Positions 1 through 12,430 of a stretch of DNA of 53,528 nucleotides are shown piece by piece. Under the pieces are notes generated by a model. The model worked only from the letters and a program-made list of their open reading frames with translations, did not search any database and was not told where the DNA came from. This stretch comes from Hofstenia miamia (lineage: Eukaryota > Xenacoelomorpha > Acoela): contig SCFE01000037.1 of the NCBI GenBank assembly GCA_004352715.1, forward strand, positions 367,908-421,435, read 5' to 3'. Each line of letters starts with the position of its first letter. The first letter of the stretch is position 1. Made by a program: the position numbers and the translations under genes.

Positions 1-986
1 GATCGGCGCCGTTACTGATTAGTTCCCAACGTTTCTTTAAAAGTGCCTTTTCACGTTTCAGTTCGCTTTCTGTTAGTAGTCGAGAGACAGAGATATGCTT
101 ACTGTAAGTAGACAATTTGGGCAGATTACTCATAATCTTGCGCTTATCCCAAGAAGTTTTCAGGGTCAGAAATAGGGTACGTGGTTGGCCAGAGACGACT
201 TTACCAACCCGTCTGATATCATCAATAGGAACATCAGGAACGTCGATATGAGTAAGAAAATCATCAATTAGGGCTTGTTCGGCATTGAGCCGATCACTGG
301 CGGTTGAAGAAGGAGGCTCAGGCAAACCTCTAATGCGAATAGTCTTTTGGTAATCGCTAGTAGAATGACCNAGTCAGAAATAGGGTACGTGGTCGGCCAG
401 AGACGACTTTACCAACCCGTCTGATATCATCAATAGGAACATCAGGAACGTCGATATGAGTAAGAAAATCATCAATTAGGGCTCGTTCGGCATTGAGCCG
501 ATCACTGGCGGTTGAAGAAGGAGGCTCAGGCAAACCTCTAATGCGAATAGTCTTTTGGTAATCGCTAGTAGAATGACCATAGTCACGAGTTCCCTGTTCA
601 GGGTTTGGCGGTCTAAACGAATCAATTTTCCGCTCAATTGGCTTGATGCATTTGTCAACGATGTGGTCCACGTTGCTGCTATATTCATGTGATTCTCGAG
701 ATGTAACGATGTCATCAATAACGATTTCTTTTCGACCTGTGCGGACGCAAGAATTGCAGAATAATATTACATTTTCCCTCACCTGTTCCAAAGATTTCAA
801 CACCGGTGCAGGGAACCCAGTGCAATGATCATTCCAATGCATTTTGGAGCCACACGAGAAGCATGAAAACACATGGCCGTTATCTATAGAGAGATTACAC
901 GTTGAACATAAGATAGAAATTGAAGTTGTTTTATCAATACCAGCAGGCATTTGCGAGAGAGAAATGTAAACACGACCGTCTCTCAC
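1..986 (-). CDS. Non-LTR retrotransposon ORF1 with PHD-type zinc finger (partial, runs off window)
   Basis: Minus-strand ORF from a stop at about 999 to the window edge. An N-terminal Cys/His cluster at residues 27-81 (CSTCNLSIDNGHVF, then CFSCGSKMHW, C..C at the end) has PHD spacing. Next comes an RRM-like ORF1p segment, with IRIRGLPEPP, DDIRRVGKVVSGRPRTLFL and, further on, ISVSRLLTESELKREKALL near the window start. PHD plus RRM-like ORF1 proteins are known from CR1/L2-like and related elements and act as RNA-binding chaperones. The ORF is interrupted at a single N (371), where 206 bp are present twice; with one copy removed the frame appears continuous. No ATG is obvious at the very start; an in-frame Met sits at residue 13. 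Confidence 0.8.
165..578. repeat. 206-bp direct duplication split by a single N
   Basis: Copy 1 is 165-370 and copy 2 is 373-578, offset 208, with two mismatches that I can see (GGTTGG/GGTCGG and GCTTGTT/GCTCGTT). The N at 371 lies exactly at the junction. This looks like two haplotypes or reads not merged at a scaffold join. Confidence 0.85.
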
Positions 987-3900
987 AAGATCTAATAATT
1001 ATTATTCCATACATTAAAACGATTCTTCTCTGTAACACTCACTCACATATATTCTGTCATCTACATTAATGATATAAATTTAATGATAATGGCAACTCTT
1101 ATCTTCAATCTAGATTCAATAGAATATCTAGCAGTTCGTTGAGCTCTCAAATAACACCAGGCCTAAATAGTAGAAGCTTGGGTATACCCGCAAATGGAAT
1201 TCCCCATTGATAATTCAGTCTACAATAGAATCTCAAACGGAATCAGGTTTTTTGCTCATTTTAAACATGCAGCATGAGATTAATTTCGAGAAAAACATTT
1301 CACACCTGTGTTATAGTTTGATTCAGTAAGATTAATCTTTGTTCTGAGTTATTCTCGTATCAAAGAATATGATTTCGAAGACGACTCAACAAAAATTGTT
1401 CCATAAACTACTTCTTAATGTACATGTACATATAAACGCTCTTTAACAAAGTGTGCATTTGTATACATAATTACAATATCATTTTACAGAAATCTTAATA
1501 AAGCGAATGAAAATTTTACTAGATACACTTCATCATTATTTCATAAGTTTAACTAAATTATTTTGTCATCACATTAACACTAACCACTGTTCGGCAACAT
1601 CTAAAAATTGGAAATTGTATTTAACCTAAATATTCTGGCGCACTTTAAAATTAAAATGCAAATTTATTTGGCTAATTTAAAAACACAGATTGATTTATCA
1701 AATTTAACTTTGATGCATATTTACACAATCTTTCCATGTTTGGTTTCTGTTGCAGTCAGCGAGTCTCGGTTAAATCGATAGGAAGCAGGAAAAATAGAAT
1801 GTGTCGGCTGTAGAAAGAACGGGTACATCAATTTTGTCTGCGCTTTAAATATTGCTTCTGGCAATGCTTAAGTAAAATGCCATTTATGTAGTTTTTATGT
1901 TATATCTTATCACAGTACTTTATAAAGATTTACGTGTACTGATGGCTTTGAACCAATTTTAGATATCGATATGGCATTTATATACCCGCAAGCCTTGTAT
2001 AAAATGTTCCATGCTCTTCTTCACTAGTTCTTAATAAATTAAACGCTTTGCTTTTTCTTCTCTAGTTTTATTAAATTCATACTAATTTGATGTTACGACA
2101 ATATTAGAAGAATAATTTCTCAACGTTGTTATAAAAATGTTACACAAGTGTTGCTTAAAACATTCCCATTTAGTCAGAATGTTTCACTGAAGAATGACTA
2201 AATTTTAGATAAATTTATTTAAATATTTAGACAAAATCAATCACATCGTAATAGACAATAAACTGTGATTTCAGATGCAGATTTTAGATTCTCACTACTG
2301 AGGATTTTAACATAATTCCTTAGAAAGAAGTTTTTTCTTAATTTCTTTTCGTTTTTATCATCTATTGGAATTGAGTAACAAGAATTTTACATTAGAAATT
2401 ATCAGGAATAATACTGAATTTAAGTACATAGCATTCAGAATTGGGATTTTCTATGCTAAATCTGGATTATTTCTAATTTTAAAGATTTTGATTGCAAATT
2501 ATATCACTTGATATAATTTGCAATTTTCTTAAATTTGTCTAATTTCAAGTCAAAGCTAGTCCTTCGAAAATCTTGAAATTAATATAAAATGTGTATGTCT
2601 GATTATTATTTTCATGAATAATATTAAAGGAAGTATGTCTGTAAATAGAATGGTCTTGGAATTTAACTAATGAAATTTTTTAACATCTGAGAAATGTAAA
2701 CCGTTATTTAAATTTGAATGATTGATCCAAAAAAATAATGTGACAAAATTGACATATTTCAACATTTTGCGAATTGCTTTGACTATTGTTCATTTCGATT
2801 ACTAATTTTTATGAACTGATTCTATCTTTATAGAAAATACCTGGTTTGTACTTCCTGCAAAGAAACAAACAATGCAATTCAATTTTTGCTAGTGCCCGTA
2901 GTTCATAATGTCAATTCATATTCACTCTACTTGCCAATGCGTAAATAATAATTGAATATTTAATTTGGAAAACCTTCTTTGAGTTATTTCCTTGATGGAA
3001 GTAAAATATATTTTCGTAGGATATCACATCAATATTGAGCAGAATTCCTTCTGAAGTCTATGGAAAATATCCTCCGTATTTTAAATTCTTATTCACTGCT
3101 CAGTCTACAAAGCAATTACTAATCTATGTCTCAACCGCATTCTTAAATCATCGCAGATAAATCAATACGTGGATAGAAGTTTATGTGAGATGAAAGACGC
3201 GTAATTGCTTTTAAGTACAGCCTTCCTTTCAACATCATGTCCTTCATTCGGTAGACAATAGGTTTTGTAATGTTGTAAACGCGCTATTTCTGTGATTGCA
3301 TGCACCAGACAGCAACAATATGTTCCTTCTATTTCTAATTATTTTGAAAGCAGACGATAATTGCTAGATTAATGAGAGAATTAAAGATTTTTTCACAGTA
3401 ATGGATTTTATTAAATTGCCTGCAAATCGAAATTCTTTACTTCAATGCCTTGCTTCCTGGTATTTTGAAAAGACTTCAGCTCTCCTGATCTGTAATAATT
3501 AAAAATGTTAGCGTATTTTTTGAAAAACCATTTCAAATGCATTCTTTTAAACAGGAAGTAATATTTTTTCAAAGATTCTACACGTTTTTTTAACGATGCA
3601 GTAAATTCTTCTGATTAGTGTTTGAAGAAATAAACGCCTTTTTATATGACGAAAAAGTTCTTAATTTTAACAAGCAATTGTTGACATGCTTAAATTAGTG
3701 TGTTACCATGGATATTTGTTTTCACAAGTGGCATTTGCTTTGTTTCATGATAAAGGAAAGTGTTTTCAGAGTTTTACTTTTCCATGACTTGAAAACTGCA
3801 ATAAAGGAAACACATTTTATTTAACATAAAGGCTAAAATACTATAAAATAGTTTTATTTATTCATGCTTGTGATAAATAACTTACATTTATTTTCTTCAG

Positions 3901-4172
3901 TGTATAATTCGATTGTTTCATAAGAAATTTATGACTATAGTAATATACAGGTTCGTTGCACCAGCTGTTAATCAAATATTTATTGGTGATAAAGATGCTC
4001 CATCTCGTTAGAGAAGAATTTTATTATTAATTTGAAGTTTTCAACTGTCCGCATTCGTGCAAGATTTGATTTCAATGGCATTCTTAGTGTGAACAGAAAG
4101 GCGATACAAACATGCATTCAACTCTATGATAAGAGTAGATAAATATCTTCTTTATTCATTCTAAGTACGGTA
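987..4172. other. AT-rich intergenic DNA without recognisable gene
   Basis: No ORF of note and no coding signature on either strand. The only structure I can support is the palindrome at 2491-2524. An upstream PDE8 exon could be hidden here; I could not recognise one. Confidence 0.5.
2491..2524. repeat. 34-bp perfect palindrome, core of a longer hairpin
   Basis: Arms of 16 bp (2491-2506, ATTGCAAATTATATCA, and its reverse complement 2509-2524) are separated by CT. Imperfect pairing continues outward for about 25 bp on each side (2465-2490 against 2525-2550). This may be a small MITE relic. Confidence 0.75.
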
Positions 4173-4780
4173 AATACCCGCGTATAAAACGATATCATGT
4201 ATAAGATGCAGAGGATATTTGACCCAAAAAGCGATGTGTACCTATGTATAGGACGCATCTTAATTCCCATTTATGTTTATAGAAACAGTAGCCTTAGTGA
4301 ATCAAGATAAACTCAATTCAACTGTTATAATCGTTGTACGTGCTGATTGCTGACGCACTCATTTGTCAGCCAGAAGATGTCTGTCAAGCCAAATACTATT
4401 CCAAGATTGGTTGATCTTACACTACTAATCAAAACCGAGATGAAGGATTTAAGAAATGTTCCATCAGCAACATGTTAGACTGCACGGAAAATGACATTCT
4501 CTGGATGTACGACCTAGACAACGATGATGATGACAAAGGGGAGTAAGAGTTGGACTATCGTGATGATTGTATAACACAACAAGAGTGGACTGCTTTGTTG
4601 AATGAGGACTGTGGCGACGAGCATAAATATCAATAAATATTGTGACTGAAATTTTTATATTAAATTTTTGATATTGTGATAAATACATAATTTTTATAAA
4701 AAAGTATCCATGTATAAGACGCACCTCTGTTTTTAGGTCAATTTCTTAAGAAAAAACACTACATCCTATTTACGGGTATT
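4173..4780 (+). mobile_element. Degenerate pogo/CENP-B-like DNA transposon, 608 bp
   Basis: The ends match as inverted repeats (AATACCCG at 4173 and CGGGTATT ending at 4780) and are flanked by TA on both sides, the target duplication of the IS630-Tc1-mariner-pogo group. Subterminal copies of GTATAAGAYGCA occur in opposite orientation at both ends. Inside, the plus strand at about 4440-4636 reads GFKKCSISNMLDCTENDI, then DLDNDDDDKGE, a stop, and DDCITQQEWTALLNEDCGDE. This resembles the acidic C-terminal tail of CENP-B/Tigger-type transposases. The DDE core is absent, so it is an internally deleted, non-autonomous copy. Confidence 0.65.
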
Positions 4781-7660
4781 TAAAGTAATTGAAATATGCA
4801 AACAAATGTTTATCAGAAATACTTAGAAGTTGATCTGATGATATTTGTTTAAACATTACAAAGTTTACTCAATGCTAATTCAAATTATTCTAACGCAGGC
4901 ACCTTCCAACTGTCTTGGAAAATATGTGAGAGGCTCATTTTGCAATTTTTTCTTGACATATTCCATATGGATGAATTTCTGCCAAGCAGTGCTTAATATT
5001 ATATTAAACACTCATTGTTTTTCAATTCAAAATTGAATCTAGAATAAATTTTAAACGTCAAGATAGCAGAAAATTAATACATATGAATCATTTCTAGAAA
5101 AGGTTCTGATATGAAATTCGAATTCGTAAAGGCAGAATATTATAGCATTTTAGCAGATGAGTTTAGTCTATTTTTGTAGAGAAGTTTAAGTGGTAGTAAA
5201 GTATAATATTAAAAACAGGTCAGGGAATTAAGAAGGGAGAGGGAGAGTTAATTCTTATGACTATGTTCCCAAATGGGTATTGGAATTGAGTTTTAGTCGT
5301 CTCAATTGGATAGAAATGCAACGAGCTTGTTAACACATTATAAGGTTACAGTTTCTTAAATGTTCACCATTTTTGAACCAAGTGTCCATAAACAAAAATT
5401 GACCTCTCATTGACATTTAGTTGAATGTTAAAAACTTTCTGAAAAAGAAAAGAAGACAAAGATTTTTAGGCTTCTCTCCACATACTGTTCTATAAATAAT
5501 TCTGTATTAAGACTTAGGAGTAAAGGTTTCCTATGACACCAAATTATCAATGTCATTTTTGGAAATTCATTTTCACATCGACTGACATTTGTGGGGAACT
5601 GCCCATCTGTAAATTTTAAGTCTTTGCAAACAAGTTTAGATGTTAGCATGTTTCTTCTGTTCCCTTGTTTTTTGCTACTGTAAATCAAAATTACATCGAC
5701 TTGTGGTACATTTTCCTAGTTGAATCAATAAACGGCATTTAGATATTTTTTCAATGCCACGCATTATTTATATAGATGATTAATAATATATGCATTCGTC
5801 AAAATCAATTATATGTTTATGGACCAAACAAAATAGTTGCATTAATCATTCTCAAGATGATTCTATTTATGTAGTATTTGTGGAGTTTTTCATGTATCTA
5901 ACTCTGTAATTTAGCTTTCGGAGTTTTGGTTCAAAGTTTTTTAATAGAAAAAAACGAGGTGGTGCAATGGAATCTATCAATGAAAAGGTAACTCTTTCAA
6001 CAATTATCTCAAATGACTGTATTCTAGCCATCAATTAAATCAGTAAGCCTCGGCCCCCTCGAAATGAAGCTTGATTGTGTTAAGGTAGGCACTTAGTATG
6101 TTAACATTTTCATTACATAAAATTAGACATTTAGCTGACCATTTATTCATTATTCACTGGTTAATGTAGAGATGTAGAGATTAATTCTTCTCATCAGATC
6201 TGCAATTAGGTTTGCATATTTGTGCATAGCTGAGCTCTGATTTCTAGTTTTAAAGATAAACTGGAGAAATATAGACTTTACGTTAATTAATTTTGATGGG
6301 TATTCTCATGATAAAGTTCTGCAGTTGACGATAATTTTTTGTTTGAGAAATATCTTCAGAATACTTCATGTATTTACATTCTTTATAGATGTTGTCTCGT
6401 AATTTTGGTTTGAGTTATGTCGCCTTCAACTTTGAAGTCTATCATTGAGAGTTTTCTTACCAATTAAGTAAGTTTACATTGCAATAGAAACTTCACATTC
6501 TTGACTTAGATCTGCAACAAAGAAGATGCACAATTTTTAAGTTCAACTCTCTTGAGAATAATGATAGAAAATACTTTTAGCTAATGATTTTCGCGAGTAC
6601 AATGAGTCTGAGAACATAAAAATTACAATTTCATTATTTATTTACAAAGTTAACTAAATATCATTTTTATATGTTAAAGAATTTAGTTGCACAAAATTAT
6701 CCCTGAAAATTTATGAGCCCGGGAATCATTGATATTGATAAGGAGGGTTTCTGTATGGTGGGTGATAAGATGACATCAATTGCATTATAAAGTTTTTCAA
6801 GTTTGTAAATTTGAGATGTTAAGATATATTTTTTATCTGAGTAGATAAAATTTTTCACAGTGAANNNNNNNNNNNNNNNNNNNNNTGGGTGATAAGATGA
6901 CATCAATTGCATTATAAAGCTTTTCAAGTTTGTAAATTTGAGATGTTAAGATATATTTTTTATCTGAGTAGATAAAATTTTTCACAGTGAAATAAACAGG
7001 ATATAAAAATTCATATTGTAAATTTTGGATTTGGGAATTATGTATACATACTCAAATGTTTTACAGATGATAAGATTCTTTCCTGAATTTCTTAGAAAAT
7101 TATAAACTAATTTGATAGTTTATTTCGTTTAGTTTGGATTTAATTCATTGTGATAAAGCAAGTAAGGCACTGCAAATAAAATTTTATCAATTTAGTCGCT
7201 TGCCATTAGTATATATTGATTCCAAAATATGAAGGTGGTTGACTTGGTCATGAAACGCAAGTTTTGAATACCGCTTCCAGTTTTATGCTAAAGATGAAAT
7301 ATATGTTTTACGGGCTTCATATATGTAAATTCGTGACCTACTTTACAATTAATATCGGATATGAGAATATTAATGCGTGGTTCATTATCAAATTTCTTTT
7401 ATCTTATACATGCTATGTATAAAGTATTTTAAAATTCCAATAATCATTTGAATAAATATATTTGAATTTTGAAAAAGAAATCCTTTTTAGCAGCGTTTTG
7501 CTACTGATTCCAGTGGACTTTAGTTTTTCGTTGTAACCAAAGGAAGCATTTAATTAAACCATATACTTATTTTAATCAACACCCGCTTTGATTGGTTTTT
7601 CAAAAAACCAGTTATTGATCGCTTTTAAAAGTTGTATAGATTATAATATTTTCTTTTTAG
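4781..7660. other. AT-rich DNA upstream of first recognised PDE8 exon
   Basis: Short random ORFs only. A possible small initiator exon lies at 5967-5987 (see findings). Contains the gap-flanking duplication at 6758-6990. Confidence 0.4.
6758..6991. repeat. Direct duplication of about 107 bp around a 21-N gap
   Basis: The sequence from TGGGTGATAAGATGACATCA to TTTTTCACAGTGAA occurs at 6758-6864 and again at 6886-6991, with Ns at 6865-6885 exactly between. One visible difference is AAGTTTTTC against AAGCTTTTC. This is most simply an unmerged overlap. Confidence 0.85.
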
Positions 7661-7842
7661 GCCATGTATTTATGTTCAAAGGGATCCCACAGCAAGATGT
7701 TCGTAAAAGCTTGCAGCAATCTAGAAATCCTACTCAAAACTGAAACTTCATCCAATGAAGAAGCTTTCTCCACATACGTCAGCGGTGATTACGACATCAT
7801 TTTTGTTGAAGCAAGCAGACAAAATTCCTTAGAAGTTATTCA
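7661..7842 (+). CDS. PDE8: PDE8 exon 1 (first one recognised), receiver-like domain
   Basis: The acceptor is a T-rich tract ending TTTTTAG at 7660. The exon reads [20 protein letters not shown] and later DYDIIFVEA, which matches the layout of the PDE8 segment with 'DIIIID'. The donor is CA|GTATGT after 7842 and leaves two bases of a codon. The ATG at 7664 might be the start if a non-coding exon lies upstream, but family proteins extend further N-terminal. Confidence 0.8.
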
Positions 7843-8228
7843 GTATGTCTTAATTATTAATTTATTTTGTAATTTTCTTTTTTAGAAATTTTAAATCTGC
7901 CAAACCAAAATTCCATTCTGTATTTATTCTAATTTCACATAAAAGGTAAGTACTTACCTCAATTATATTAAAACATTACTTAATTAAGCCCCTCCCCAAT
8001 CAAATGCTGAAAACTGTCATCATTTCCAAAAACCTACAAAAGAGCTGTTATCCAAAATGTCATCTTACACAGAAAATAATTTTTAATTTTTTAGAATGGA
8101 ATTGCAGTAACAAACAATTAAAATATCAAAATCATTTATTCTATCTAGCACATTTTATGATCAACTGCTAGCAGATAATTAGAGTCTAAGTGTATCAGAC
8201 GTCTTCGACATACTGTTACTTGTATATA

Positions 8229-8267
<39 letters not shown>

Positions 8268-11200
8268 TGAGATATGTAAATAAACCTTTACACTTCGTGT
8301 ATCCCTACTAGGTTTTCAATGGCTTTAAATTTAACATCTTCACACTGATTTAAAACTTTGAAATTTTTTGTTTCACACTGCTGTCATGCTCTGTTAATGT
8401 TTATTTTGCATTTTGGAAAGCATTATTTTAATTGTTTATGTTGTATTTGAGGGGTTCAACTCTCTTAATGATAATAGAAAGCATAACAATATGTGTGGAT
8501 TGTAATTACGCAATTTTCACTAGTTTTTCTCGATACTAATACAGTAGTACCAAAAACCAATGCCAAATATATATTTAGCATTATGATTACATCAAGCAGT
8601 CATTGTTAAGCGCTTTTTTATATGAATGATTGAGTTGATCTGGAATCAGGCAAAGCAAACTAGCAACTTAAAACCACCGCGAATATAACTGTGTTATGCT
8701 AAATTTATGTGAAGGACTTGACTATTTAATATGAGTGATAATTGTGTATTGTACGACCCTAATATCCTATTACATATGTATGATGATCAATATTTAGTTT
8801 CCACTTCTCAACACTAAATGTAAATTATTGTGTATAGAGCAAACTATTACGTCATATTTATCATATTAATTCGTTATATTTTTAACACTTGGAAGCATTT
8901 GTTTAGGTGCCAATATAAGCCATATATACAAGCAGGCTATTCTAGGGTATGTATATTATTTATGTAAAAATTCATTCTATATTTTTACAATTACACTAAA
9001 TTTTTTGGTTAGGTTAAAATCGGTAATTTTATTCAAATTAAATTATTCTATTTTCAAAAAGTTATGATTTTTATTATAGTAGAAGATTCAGTGTGTACCT
9101 ATGAATTTATTTAATACAACATGAATTTAGAATTAAAATTTTCACATTTAATTTTGTAATTCAAATATTTGAATTTTTGAATCCTATTTTTCATCGAAAG
9201 ATGGCATGTAAAACATGTTATTGGCGCATTTTTGAACATGCAAAGTTCAAGTTTACATTATAATTTAAAAATGATAGTTACTGATTTCATTCCTTAATCA
9301 TTTTGCTTATTAATATTTGGAACTAGGTTAGGATTTCTATTAAAGGCTCTGTCAATTACTAAATTTGGAATTTGATTGTTTACAAGTTCCTCTTCCTATA
9401 TTGTTTCCTGACAATCAAATGAAATCTAATATATCTTGCTATACTATTTTGAAGATTCCTCAATTCAGTTATCCAGTTATAACTATTTAAAATTTTTTTT
9501 CTCGGTGATCTTTGACCTAAATCAGTATGTTTTTAATATGCAATTCCTATTTAGATACTTACATTGGATCATTTGTCCTTTGAAGATATTATTTGTGAAC
9601 TAGAAGTCATTAAAGATACCCTAGTTAAATCTAGTTTCAAGATCCGTGCAATAAAGGCTCTTTTTTCAACGTTAGATTCTTTGCCAACTGCAGTCCAAAT
9701 CACTGATGACAAGGGTAACATAAAGGTTGTATTAATTGTGTGTGTGGAACTAAACTGGTCAAATTTGTTAATTCTTTGCGATCTCATTTCGGTTATATAT
9801 ATATATATATATATATAGTTTCAATTGATTTAAAGCAGTCACCATCCAGCATTAATTTTTAAGTTTTTTTCTTAATTTTAATGAAACTATGCCAAACTAT
9901 GACTTTTATGACATTTCAAAAACCCAAAATATGAGTTTTTAGGACTTTATAACTTCCTATTTAATTGCATCCCAGGTCTGAAAATCATCTAATTTCAAGC
10001 AGACTTCAAAATAGATCAACAGAAAAAATATGACTTCTGGTTGCCCTAATTATTAATGAAGAAAAACCTTATTTCTCAATTAGCATCGACCTCATGCGGA
10101 TGAAAATAAATNATTTCTATAAATTCATTTTAAGCTTAAGATTTCTTATTGATGAATTTTAACCACGTATGAGAAATCGTCCGAATAAAATATTGCGACT
10201 AATAATTTTCGTAACACTACTACACTAGATGTTTTATTTACATATATATAACTAAAATGTATAGTTTCTATTTCTAGAACTGACTCGTATATTCAAATAT
10301 TCTGATTAATTTTCTTTTGAAAAACTATGGATTCTTCTATTTTTGTACTTTCTGTTCTAATTATGATGTTAAAATTAGCAGTTTTAAATTCATAGAAAAA
10401 AATATAAAATATAAATTTAAGTTGTCTACATATTTTTGGGGTAGAATTTACAGAAATATAAAATATAATATGAAGTCATCAAATGTTTTGATACTTTCAC
10501 ATTTTCAAAGTTTGAAATTTACATCTTAAAAATTTCCTCTGATAATACTTCTAAAATTTAGATTTTATAAAAAATATAAGGATTGTATTTAAAAAATTTC
10601 ATTGTAATGTTATACAAATTTTATAAATCTTACATATTAGAACAAAAACAGAAATATTTAAGACATGCTATTTTTCTGTACTAGGAATTGAATATATTTT
10701 TTTGTAAAATAATAGGTAAAATGAAATTTGAAAAATTATTCCTTGTAAAAATTTTACACTAATTGGAATATTTTAGGTAATTGGACTTTGCAAATTTATT
10801 CATTTAAGCTGTTTTAGACAAAATGGGAAACCTATTAAACCAGGGGTCAAATCGAGTTTTTTGGGTCAAGGAATGTTTCTTAATAAATCTATTCAGAAAA
10901 TATCGAAACTAGAACATAGAATTTCATATGAATATTAAGTTTTATGTACATGTAAAATGATATCAACTGACAATTAATTCTATTCTTAAATGCTATTAAT
11001 ATATTGATATTTGATGTGTTTAGTTTGTAAATTCAGCATTTGAACGACTTTGTGGTTACTCTGCCAGTGACATTGTAGGCCAAGACTCTAGACATCTGCT
11101 TCATGATCAGGTTGATGACGAAACGTGGTCGTCCGTGTGGTCAACTATTACGAAGGGCAAAGAATGGGATGGGACATTGCTTACTCATCACCGAAATGGC

Positions 11201-11299
11201 GACAACATCCATCAATATTTACATGCACTGCCATTATTTCTAAATAAGTAAATTTTTATTATATATTCTATTATTTATAATAATATAGTATTATATTAG

Positions 11300-11342
<43 letters not shown>

Positions 11343-12164
11343 CATATTATATATATAACGAGGACAGTGACTTTATATTGGATATTATAATTTGCAATAT
11401 GTTTCGCCTTTACTAGGCATCTTCAGGTTTGTTTCTAAAGTAATGGCTCCTAGTTCAGTAAAATTCAAAAAAATAAGTCCAAAATAAATTTTTAAGTTCA
11501 CGTTGTTTAAATCCCGTTTCAGTTTTTCTATTCCTTGCACAAATCTATCTTCCGGGATGGATCTAAAAGCCTGTAACGCCGCACTTATCAATTCCTCTGA
11601 GTTGTGGAAAACAGACTTTTTTAGCTGACACTTCAGATAAGCGAACAGCCACCAGTCTCACATGTTAAAATCAGGCGAATAAGGAGCCTGGTAGACTAGA
11701 TTCATGTTTCGCGATTCCATACATGCCCTTGTTACTGCGGAGTCGCGTAGCCGGGCATTGTCATGCTAGTAAGACAAGTCAGTAAGACGGAAGGTTTTGA
11801 ATGCAGAGTTCGCCAATGATCGCTAAGATTTCGGAGAAATTCAACATTCGAATTTTCAACTCTTGTAGTTCTTTTATAGCTTTAAAGTTTTGTTGGGTTA
11901 CACTTGTTCGTGTGGTCGTCTACCGCTTCGAGGATTTTGTCACAAAGGGACGTAAGGTCGCCACTACTGAATTCCCCACACCATCTTTTAACTGTCAAGT
12001 AGCTAGGAATATTGTCAGTCAATATTTTTTGCAGCTGCTTTTATATATGTGCCTATTAATTACATAATCAAATAAATAAAGAACGGTCACATATACACTA
12101 TCAATCTGTGTCATTTTCGCGCGAACAGCATTTCATAAAGACATGTACACATCAAGGATCATTA

Positions 12165-12199
<35 letters not shown>

Positions 12200-12394
12200 N
12201 NNNNNNNNNNNNNNNNNNNNNNNNNNNNNNNNNNNNNNNNNNNNNNNNNNNNNNNNNNNNNNNNNNNNNNNNNNNNNNNNNNNNNNNNNNNNNNNNNNNN
12301 NNNNNNNNNNNNNNNNNNNNNNNNNNNNNNNNNNNNNNNNNNNNNNNNNNNNNNNNNNNNNNNNNNNNNNNNNNNNNNNNNNNNNNNNNNNNNN

Positions 12395-12430
<36 letters not shown>

